From the NCBI GenBank assembly GCA_009663005.1, contig CM018889.1, positions 10,332,966-10,345,465 on the forward strand: a DNA stretch of 12,500 nucleotides, written 5' to 3'. Shown piece after piece: positions 1 to 6,396 of the stretch. This DNA comes from Actinidia chinensis. Its lineage: Eukaryota; Streptophyta; Magnoliopsida; Ericales; Actinidiaceae. Under the pieces are notes generated by a model. It saw nothing but the letters and a program-made list of their open reading frames with translations. It was not told the origin of the DNA and ran no database searches. The first letter of the stretch is position 1. Each line of letters opens with the position of its first letter. The position numbers were made by a program, and so were the translations under genes.

Positions 1-52
1 TAATGTATCTCACATGAAGTTGTGTGGTGAGTATTTGGGTGATGTCCTATAG

Positions 53-105
53 TATGCCATATAAACTGTTGTGGTAATATGCCATATAAACTGTTGTGGT
101 AATAT
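53..105. repeat. 25-bp direct tandem duplication
   Basis: Two identical 25-bp units lie head to tail at 53-77 and 78-102, each beginning TATGCCATATAAACTG, and three bases of a third unit follow. The copies do not differ, which suggests recent replication slippage or an assembly duplication. No gene is associated with it. Confidence 0.9.
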
Positions 106-500
106 TGTTGTCATGCTGTAAAATTAGTATTTTTTATGACTGGGATTTTCTAAAATTCAATATTTAAACTTTAGAATATATTTGGCCGAGAACGGTTCAT
201 TTGGTAAATTGTGTCAACAAGATCATCGAAGCAAAAAATCAAGTTGACGTAGTCGCATGGTCCAATCACATTTGCTACAAAAAATGGACGAGTTATTTTA
301 AAAATTATATTTACTATCCCGACAAAAATTAACCTATCATGAGGCTACAACAGAGTCCATGTAAAGTAGTGAACCTTAATAAACCAACTAATCACAGAGA
401 TGGCTTTGTTCGTTTCTCATTTCAGTGCATTTTCCATAATGAATTCTGAGAAAATTTTAAAATTATTCCAAAGAAATCCAAAAGAGTAGACAACTTCCTC
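106..500. other. Unassigned AT-rich sequence
   Basis: I see no coding signature, RNA gene or mobile-element terminus here. In particular, there is no PP2 first exon that could belong to pseudogene A further right. It may be the genomic flank of the copia LTR that follows. Confidence 0.5.
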
Positions 501-504
501 AACA

Positions 505-882
505 TTGTGTCAACTAATAATTCTGTCAGCGACAACTATACTATCGACAAATGTCGACACTATTAACAAACGTTTACGAAACTTCCTTCCAGACGTCCAA
601 CATACCAAGTTTTCATGTCGACACGACGACACTGTACCCATCACATGTCGATACGATAAAACAAAATTCCACCACCAAGTCTCCTGTATAAATTGTGACA
701 CTATAAGAAGATCCTGACGACACTTCCTTCCAGAAGTGCTATGCAACGAATAAAGTATCAACACTTTTAAGAGAATAAATCACCTCTCTTGTACACTGTC
801 CAAAAGTGAATAAATTATTCACTCAACTACCTATAGCATGCACCCACTCATAACTACTAAGTACACTCACTAACTCTCAACA
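505..882 (-). mobile_element. Degraded 3' LTR of copia element 1
   Basis: Read on the minus strand, this begins TGTTGAGAGT directly after a polypurine tract and the RNase H end of a copia pol gene, which is where a 3' LTR must start. The inner edge at 882 is therefore fairly secure. The outer edge near 505-510 is a guess, because the element is truncated and no matching 5' LTR or target duplication is visible. It contains several GTCGACA motifs and two related 41-bp segments (556-596 and 697-737). Confidence 0.55.
556..737. repeat. Pair of 41-bp direct repeats with GTCGACA motifs
   Basis: Segments 556-596 and 697-737 both begin GACACTAT and end with ACTTCCTTCCAGA followed by AGT or CGT; the 17 bases between are diverged. 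ATGTCGACAC occurs at 551-560 and 616-625, and a one-base variant at 645-654. This resembles repeated regulatory blocks inside an LTR. Confidence 0.65.
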
Positions 883-900
883 CTTCCCTCAAGTTTGAGA
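883..900 (-). other. Polypurine tract of copia element 1
   Basis: On the minus strand a purine-rich run containing TTGAGGGAAG lies between the pol end and the LTR start TGTTGAGAG. Plant copia elements prime plus-strand DNA synthesis from a tract in this position. One or more of the usual G residues appear to be replaced by A. Confidence 0.7.
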
Positions 901-1440
901 GTAAATATCAGACAGGTCTAGCTTGTTACTCACAAACTCTAATTGTGGTTTGCACAATAATTTTGTGAACATATCAGCGACATGTACTCTAGTGGAAACA
1001 AACGGAGTAGTAATGATCCCCTTCTCAACCCGCATAGGAACTAGATGACAATTAATCTCAATATCTTAGTCCTCTCATGAAACACATGATTAGAAACAAT
1101 ACGAATGTGAATGGCGGCTTGATTGTCACAATACATATCCATAAGCAATTTCACTACAAATCTTAACTCCTCCAAAAGATGCCTTATCCACATAAGCTCA
1201 CACAAAGTATGAGCCAAGCTGTGTACTCAGTTTCAGCACTAGACTGTGCAACTACAGTCTGCTTCTTACTCTTTCAAGTAACGAGAGTGCCACCTAAAAA
1301 AGTGCAATACCCTATAGTAGAACTCATATCTAATAGAGATCCAGTCCAATCGAAATCGGTGAACGCCTACATAAATGACCATGCACTCCATAGAACAAAC
1401 AAAGAACAGGGTGCATCTTAAGATATTGCACAATCCTCAA
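883..1440 (-). pseudogene. Ty1/copia RNase H, 3' end of pol (element 1)
   Basis: Translating the minus strand with frame changes gives a clear copia RNase H. In order it shows RIVQYLK (about 1417-1437), an HGH segment, the first active-site block DWTG (1340-1351), TIGYC, FLGGTLVT, KSKKQ, the SSAETEY block (about 1223-1246), the CDNQAAIH block (about 1109-1133), VFHERTK, and a TKLL tail near 960-980 followed by a polypurine tract. The three acidic blocks expected in copia RNase H are recognisable, but stop codons and at least two frameshifts make it non-coding. Homology stops near 1440, so reverse transcriptase, integrase and gag are missing. The motifs resemble the abundant plant copia group with FLGG and WxSKKQ. 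It differs in type from the gag/integrase fragment at 3710-4600, so I treat the two as separate insertions. Confidence 0.88.
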
Positions 1441-1674
1441 GGTTGTGGGTTCAAACACGAGGACGGCCACTTTGTGCGTATAATACCAAATGTTATCCCT
1501 CCCGGTTATCATTAATTGGTAGGCGCAGTTTTTCAACGATCATAGCATGGTGTTGAGATAACTTCGCCTGAAAGTATTATTGGTGTATATCTTCGCTGGA
1601 TTATTGGAGAAATCAACGCTTTGGAATCTAATTTGGCGTATTTTAATACAAATGCTGGCAATGGTATTAAGCAG
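1441..1674 (+). other. Unassigned; probably the 3' part of intron 1 of PP2-like gene A
   Basis: This stretch lies between the break in copia element 1 and the exon 2 acceptor of pseudogene A (AAGCAG, ending at 1674). I recognise no coding sequence in it. A GGTTCAAAC string near 1449 recalls a pol III B box, but no A box accompanies it. Confidence 0.4.
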
Positions 1675-2436
1675 AGCTTTGCACTAGATAGACAGAGTGG
1701 GAAGAGGTGTTACATGCTAGGAGCGAGGCGGCTCTCAATTGAATGGGGTAATAACACAACATACTGGAAATGGGCATCTCATCCGGACTCCAGGTTCTCT
1801 CTCTCTCTCTCTCTGTGTGTGTGTGGGCGCGATTGCTAGAAATGGAAAGAACTCGTGAAATCTATGAAAACTTCATTTTGCTCTTCGTCTGCAAGTGCAT
1901 GTAGATTGTAACATCGATTTCTTTCTTTCATTTTTTTAATTGTTTAGCTGTAAGAGAATTTCTCATGGAATATTACTCCAATATAAACTCCAGTAGTTTG
2001 GGTTTGGATGAGATTCTCGAGTGGCTCAGCTTTTGCATGTGTGCTGTCTCGAATGGAGCCAAGATGACACACGGGGTGTGTCTCCAAGACCACATAACGT
2101 TGCCTACCTTTGTGTTTAAAGAACAACCAGAAGAGTTTTCGGGTTCAAGTGTTCCATGAAGGCATCGGTTGGCTATGTCGGGAAGAAGGGGTTGGAGCTA
2201 GACATGAGAGAGTTGTTTATCTGGAATCAAACAATTCTCTACTTTTGGCATTACAAGATACGATCACTTCCATATGAAGAGAAGATGGTTGGATGGAGAT
2301 CAAGTTGGGAGAAATATTCATTGACCTAGCTGATGATGGTAAGGGGGAAATGATGTTTAAGGAGGTGGAGAGGCTCGGCCCCAAGTCCGGCCTCATTATC
2401 CAAGGAATTGAACTTCGGCCAAAAAATGGTACATAA
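1675..2436 (+). pseudogene. PP2-like (Nictaba-domain) pseudogene A, exons 2 and 3
   Basis: PP2 family members are plant carbohydrate-binding proteins, often fused to an F-box. Exon 2 (1675-1793) is open and reads SFALDRQSGKRCYML, then RRLSIEWG, YWKW and SHPDSR, all typical of the domain. The donor is AG|GT at 1793/1794. Exon 3 starts after AG at 2012 with a damaged RFSEVAQLL-like segment, continues through SVGYVGKKG (about 2165-2190) and RHERVVYLES (about 2200-2230), and ends with DGWMEIKLGEIF, SGLIIQGIELRPK and TAA at 2434-2436. Defects are frameshifts in the first third of exon 3, probably an extra T near 2108-2113, a shift between about 2182 and 2200, and an in-frame TGA at 2275-2277. No exon 1 is present; copia element 1 lies where it should be. 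Exon order and intron phase match fragments B and C, which suggests a decayed member of a tandem cluster. Confidence 0.92.
1796..1832 (+). repeat. (TC)n(TG)n microsatellite in the intron of pseudogene A
   Basis: A run of TC dinucleotides passes directly into TG dinucleotides just inside the splice donor at 1794. The intron is about 219 bp (1794-2012). A CT-rich remnant occurs at the same place in copy B (about 3572-3586), so the tract probably predates the duplication of the genes. Confidence 0.85.
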
Positions 2437-2745
2437 CATTCATGTAACTATTTGGTGACTACCCAATGAGAAACTTTCAAATAGCGCGCCAGTGGGAACA
2501 ACTTTGTTAGGTTGTGAGAGACGAGTTGTCATTGTTCCCATAGAATGCTGTCACTCAATATTTGTTTATAGTGTTCGAGTCTTGGCCTAAAAATGGTACA
2601 TAGTATTGAGCTTCGGCCTAAAACTAGAGAAAAGTATTGAACTTTGTCCTAAAGTATCTGGTTGTCTTGTTATGTGCCTATGATGGCAATTTCTATTGAT
2701 GGTTCATTTTGAAAGCTTTGAACTTTTGCTTAAAATAATGGTGGA
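2407..2745 (+). repeat. Degenerate repeats of the 3' terminus of pseudogene A
   Basis: The last codons of the gene (GAACTTCGGCC followed by an A-run and ATGGTACATA, 2410-2436) recur downstream. A close copy is at about 2581-2605 (TTGGCCTAAAAATGGTACAT), the next at about 2610-2625 (GAGCTTCGGCCTAAAA), a weaker one at about 2638-2655 (GAACTTTGTCCTAAA), and a still weaker one near 2718-2735. Spacing is irregular. This looks like local duplication after the gene lost constraint. Confidence 0.55.
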
Positions 2746-3186
2746 ATGTGTGTGCTGGACTAGGCTATTTAATAGTTAATTGTTGTTGAAGTAAAGATGA
2801 TACTTGATAAAATAAAGTCTTTCCATTAACCGTCACCTAATTAGATCACATTTGTCTCTTCAAATTTCTTCACACAATTGAAATGTGTTCTTTTGTCAAT
2901 TTAGTTTCTTTTCTTCCCTCTCTTTAAGATCCATCTCTTCCAAAAACTAAAAGACAAAACAAAATAATTTCCTTGTATACTGATGACCCTTCAAATGTTA
3001 AGAAATATATTGTAATTTTACATATAAATACAAAAAATAAAATGTATTTGATGAAAAATGTAGTACATAAATCATTACCTTTTTCAAATGCACTAAACAT
3101 TTTAAGCGAAGCCTAACTTTGCAATTTATTTATTTATTTATTTTGAAGAATTTTATTTTTTAAGAAGTTAAATACTATACAGTTAA

Positions 3187-3210
3187 ACAATCTCAATTTT
3201 TTGAGATTGT
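3187..3210. repeat. Perfect inverted repeat, 10-bp arms with TTTT loop
   Basis: ACAATCTCAA at 3187-3196 and its exact complement TTGAGATTGT at 3201-3210 flank four T residues. It is not near any recognisable transcript end, and an RNA terminator role cannot be inferred. Confidence 0.8.
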
Positions 3211-3251
3211 CCTTCAACACTTAGGAATTACCTAAATGTGAAAAAAGTGAT

Positions 3252-3392
3252 ATTATCTCATCAATTCAAAAGAGAAGTATAATATGAAAATATATAATAT
3301 TTTATTTGTTGATTTTTAAAAACCAAAAACGATTTTAAGATATCTAAAAATAAAATAGTAAACAAATAAAATGAGTCATTGATTGAGATAAT
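3252..3392. mobile_element. Candidate MITE with about 14-bp terminal inverted repeats
   Basis: ATTATCTCATCAAT at 3252-3265 faces ATTGATTGAGATAAT at 3378-3392, which is its reverse complement apart from one extra base. The roughly 140-bp AT-rich interior carries no coding signature. Size, composition and terminal arms fit a MITE, but I could not establish a target duplication, and short AT-rich inverted repeats can occur by chance. Confidence 0.4.
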
Positions 3393-3482
3393 CCCCATCA
3401 TAATTACCTATATGTCCTTGTATGCAAAAACAATATTTGAGTAAAAGAGAAATTTGGGTGAATTCACCGTAATAAAAAAAAA

Positions 3483-3709
3483 TGTTATATGCTTGGATCC
3501 AGGGCACTCACAATTGCATGGGGAAGATCTCCATAAATACTGGACAATGTTATCTTCACCCGAGTCAAGTCCTCCTCTCTCTCTCGTTTTCATTTCTTAT
3601 GTGCATATTATTTAGTATGTGCAGATTCTCGGAGGTGGCCAGGCTTCAGGCGGTGTGTTGGCTTGAAATTAAAGGCAAAATAGAGACTCATTTCCTCTCC
3701 CCAAAGACC
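3483..3709 (+). pseudogene. PP2-like (Nictaba-domain) fragment B, parts of exons 2 and 3
   Basis: Exon 2 begins abruptly after an A-run at CYMLGSRALTIAWG (3483-3524), has a stop where the family reads Q or K, shifts frame to HKYWTMLSSPES, and ends near 3569. A very short CT-rich intron (about 3570-3624, ending GTGCAG) precedes exon 3, which is open and well conserved: FSEVARLQAVCWLEIKGKIETHFLSPKT (3626-3709). The acceptor and codon split match copy A exactly. Homology then ends. From about 3710 the sequence is antisense copia integrase, so the reading frame that runs on to 3769 is chimeric. The rest of exon 3 (the VGYVG, VVYLE and DGWMEI regions) is missing. This is a truncated tandem paralogue of copy A; it cannot encode a complete lectin domain. 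Confidence 0.9.
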
Positions 3710-4600
3710 TGTTACATACATGTGTGCAAAAGCTCCAAAGGATTTGATGCCCTCCATTCACCTCGTTAGCAAAGCTCAATCTATGATGTCTTTTCAAGAA
3801 TTCAACCTTCACATACTTCATTAGGATGAATCTTAATAAGGCAACCTTTCCCATATATTCTTCCTTGATAAAAAGCTTCAACCCACTAAAATTAGATGCC
3901 CAAATATCAAGTGACCCATTCCAAGCTTTGTCTTAAACAATAGTATTTAAGTATTTCATAAACATCATGTGAATATCCCAAAGAAAACATTTCTATTCTT
4001 AGACATTTTTACATTAGTCATAAAAATTATCCCAAAGTATCTTAATGAAGAGAGAGAGAGATTTTTTCATGCTAATATTATAACCTTTGCTAAAAGCTGA
4101 CCCAAACTCAACAAAATTATTCTCATATCCGGAACATAATAAACATCCTAAATAAATAAGATTTTCATTCTTGAGTTGGATAATTAAATCTGACCTTTGC
4201 TTTTCACCGGAAATCTTGGAATTAGTCACCGAATGTAACAAAGCATTGCACCGCTTCATCAAGTTAACAAACAAATCTTTTTGCCACACATATGATTGTT
4301 TGCCCATATCAAGGAAACCACACATTGCTTTGATTTTCATCTGACCCATTGTAAGTTAGCACAAGGTTTGGCCCAACTCATGCTTCTTTTTTTCTAAATA
4401 GTTCAATTGGCCTCACCAACTTCATTTACTTGGATTTGATAACATTCATAAATTGTATGCCCAAATGTTTGTGAAATTATAGATTCCACATTTCTTTTGT
4501 CAGACCTATACCGATTATATAAACGGTTGTAGTTGCCTCCTCCTCTTCCTCTTGTACTCATATTACTTTTAATAAATTCATTTTCTTTGCTGACAGAAAA
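3710..4600 (-). pseudogene. Ty1/copia fragment 2: gag zinc-knuckle, protease and GAG-pre-integrase region
   Basis: On the minus strand, reading from about 4600 down, the first part (4403-4560) has a basic STRGRGGGNYNR stretch and a decayed zinc knuckle ending FGHTIYECY, where the leading cysteines are lost. The part at 4014-4349 includes SKGYNISMKKSLSL, the copia pattern before the GAG-pre-integrase domain. Further on come VKMSKNR, a HLIFGHL-like block, SGLKLL, and NEVCEG next to KRHHRLSF (within about 3735-4000). These match the N-terminal HHCC part of copia integrase. Several stops and frameshifts are present. There is no LTR, no integrase core, no RT and no RNase H. The left end abuts PP2-like exon 3 of copy B, and the right end lies just before PP2-like exon C. 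The exact right limit is uncertain. Confidence 0.85.
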
Positions 4601-4635
4601 AAATACAGCGAAGACAGAGAGAGAGGAGAGGAAGT

Positions 4636-4887
4636 ATGGATTATGTGATTGCACCATTAGTAGCTTTGCTATGGAGTTTCATATCAAATGTTATTTCAGG
4701 TATAATGACCAATTGGGTATCTGAATTAATTTCGCACAAGGTCAAAAGAACATACAACGCCTTGTGGGAGAGATTCTTTCCTACACATTGCCAGGATATT
4801 ATCACAAGATCTGACTCTACCGTAGTCTTCACCACCAAGCAAGAACTCTATTACAACTCTCCCATCCTCCTTGATGGGGGCAAAATG
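4636..4887 (+). CDS. PP2-like gene C, exon 1 (partial gene, intact exon)
   Basis: This exon is open for 84 codons from ATG 4636 and ends at a phase-0 donor, AAAATG|GTATAT. The C-terminal half is typical of the segment before the Nictaba domain in F-box PP2 proteins: LWERFFPTHCQDIITRS (about residues 43-59), then VVFTTKQELYYNSPILLDGG. The last codons, GGKM, join naturally to SFALD, the start of exon 2 in copy A. The first 40 residues do not show a recognisable F-box. Residues 5-27 (IAPLVALLWSFISNVISGIMTNW) are hydrophobic and could be a membrane segment or a replaced N-terminus. No exon 2 follows within the window. Either the gene is a remnant, or its first intron contains the large copia complex at about 5560 to beyond 12500. 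Confidence 0.75.
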
Positions 4888-5560
4888 GTATATTGAATAT
4901 TTCAGTTGCAAACACACACCACCACACACACACATGTTCAGATGTGTTCATGTTGGAAAATTATGACAATTATATGCTAGCATCGAGTCCGTGTAAAGTA
5001 TGCTATAATTATGTATTCATAGGCTCCATAAACATTCGTATCGTGATATCATAGTGGCTCTACGTAATTCATGGTAGCATAGTTTCATGATGTTTTTCTT
5101 TATGTGGTTTCTATGCTTTCCTATTTGGTATTGGGGTTTTGCTGCAATTATGATATATGCAGTCATACACGATTCACATTTTTTAGCACGCAGCCTAACA
5201 TTCTGCAAAAAGCAGAACTACTATTTTGAATTTTAATGAGGTTTATTATAAATACAGAAACTGTTAACCGCCATAATTGTTTTCAAATATGTTTGTCAAA
5301 GTAAGTTTTTTTAAGTGTGATACATCTTCATAAATTCTATAAAAATTTAGAACCTAATTTTCAATCTAAATAAAAACTGGTAAAATATTGACATGCCTAC
5401 ATACTTTTTGACAACATTCATACCAACAGCCATTTATTTGTTGATGTTATGTCCTCTGAAGTAGTATACTACTTATAAAAGATGAATCCTAAAGAGACAT
5501 TCCTGCAATCCGGCATCCTTGCCAGGTAATTGGAAATATTAGCAATAACAAAATGAAGTT
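4888..5560 (+). other. Probable intron 1 or 3' flank of PP2-like exon C
   Basis: The stretch begins with the GT donor of exon C. It contains an AC-rich microsatellite (about 4906-4934), a small inverted repeat (TTCTGC/GCAGAA, 5201-5217) and AT-rich sequence. I found no PP2 exon 2 signature (the GKKCYML and YWKW blocks) and no other coding sequence. Confidence 0.5.
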
Positions 5561-5744
5561 CACGTGAGAATACCAAGAACAGAGACAAAAAGGAGACTAG
5601 GATTTCATAGATTTTAGAATAATAATATAAGAAAGATAAAAAAAGTTTAAATAACCCTAATAATAAAGATAATAAATTACTATTCTACCCTTACTGCTAA
5701 TAACAAAATAAATAAATAAATAAAACATAAATATAATTATAAAA
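5561..5744 (-). mobile_element. Probable 3' LTR remnant of copia element 3
   Basis: This lies directly beyond the polypurine tract of element 3, where its 3' LTR should be. It is AT-rich and includes a TAAA/AATA tract (about 5707-5724). No canonical TG terminus follows the tract on the minus strand, and I cannot place the outer boundary, so this call rests on position alone. Confidence 0.35.
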
Positions 5745-5760
5745 GGCCCCCTCAAACTCA
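5745..5760 (-). other. Polypurine tract of copia element 3
   Basis: The minus strand reads TGAGTTTGAGGGGGCC immediately after the decayed RNase H terminus. TTTGAGGGGG before the 3' LTR is the typical plus-strand primer site of many plant copia elements. Confidence 0.8.
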
Positions 5761-6396
5761 CGATTGCAGTCGTAAAAATATCAGGAGTGCAACTTAAAAA
5801 ACGAAAGCGCCAAAGAGAGGTAAAGTGACCATGCGATAACAAACAGCAAGCTGCATAGATGAAGAGACAAAAGGCTCAAACTAAAATGGTGTCATACTTG
5901 CAAATAATGACAAGTAGATGACTATCAATCTCGATATACTTGGTCGCTCAGAAAATAGAATTATGGCAATTTGATAGCACTCTCGTGTCACAAAACATAG
6001 GAGTGGGAAAGAAGCAAAAAACACGCATGTCAGCCAGTAACCACCGTAACCAAACATCTCTGTTATAGAGCCATAGCACGATACTCAGCTTCTGTTGAAG
6101 ATGTTGAACAACAAACTGCTTCTGATTTTTTTCAAGACATAAGAGAAGTACCCAAAAAGATATAGAAAATCCAGTGGTAGATTTGCCGATCAATAGGATC
6201 ATTTCGCCCAAATTCAGCACCAGAATATCGCACACAATGGTAAAGATGAAGTGGAAAGGTAGTAAAAGACTTTGAAAATGAGGCCACGTAGGTACATCAA
6301 AATACGAAGACGACAAACCCAATGAAAAACAGTAGTCGGGAGTAAGCAACTGACTAACAATATAAACAGCATATGCAATATCTGGACGAGTAATAG
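5761..6396 (-). pseudogene. Ty1/copia RT end and RNase H (element 3)
   Basis: On the minus strand the segment opens with TRPDIAYAVYIVSQLL (about 6345-6393), the junction between reverse transcriptase and RNase H in copia pol. It continues through a decayed connection, a STTGFS block near 6175, the SSTEAEYRAMA active-site block (about 6070-6101), WLRWLLADM, CDTR in place of the usual CDNR, and a degenerate QLA...RFR..KL tail (about 5790-5860) before the polypurine tract. Frameshifts and stops interrupt it. The right end is cut by the LTR at 6397-8710, and the missing upstream RT resumes at 8711. WLRWLLADM and the GTTTGAGGGGG-type end differ from element 1, so these are two copia lineages. Confidence 0.9.
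6392..6396. repeat. Target-site duplication, left copy, of the 2314-bp LTR
   Basis: AATAG immediately precedes TGTCACGACA. The partner on the far side is AATGG (8711-8715), four of five bases identical. The site lies inside copia RT/RNase H coding homology. Confidence 0.65.

Larger units (their letters stand above)
2437..3482. other. AT-rich spacer between PP2-like copies A and B
   Basis: Beyond the degenerate terminal repeats there is no convincing coding sequence. The stretch holds TTTA/TTAT microsatellite sequence (about 3122-3143), a perfect 10-bp-stem hairpin (3187-3210), a candidate MITE (3252-3392) and a run of A residues (about 3474-3482) immediately before the copy B homology. Confidence 0.6.

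Noticed and set aside
505..764. Opposing ORFs of 70 and 84 codons
   Set aside because: They mirror each other across the GTCGACA repeats of the copia 1 LTR and show no protein family signature.
1441..1475. GGTTCAAAC string resembling a pol III B box (SINE or tRNA remnant)
   Set aside because: The possible T-stem does not pair, no A box is present, and the sequence where it should lie is copia RNase H.
883..4600. A single copia element that captured PP2-like exons between its gag/integrase and RNase H parts
   Set aside because: The order would fit, but the two copia pieces look like different lineages, the PP2-like copies keep introns and are duplicated, and exon C lies outside. A tandem gene cluster hit by separate insertions is simpler. 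Family-level alignment of the two pieces would decide.
5555..5570. TTGGTATTCTCA on the minus strand, resembling the initiator-Met primer site TTGGTATCAGAGC
   Set aside because: Only the first seven bases agree, and it lies at the 3' end of the element, where a primer site is not expected.
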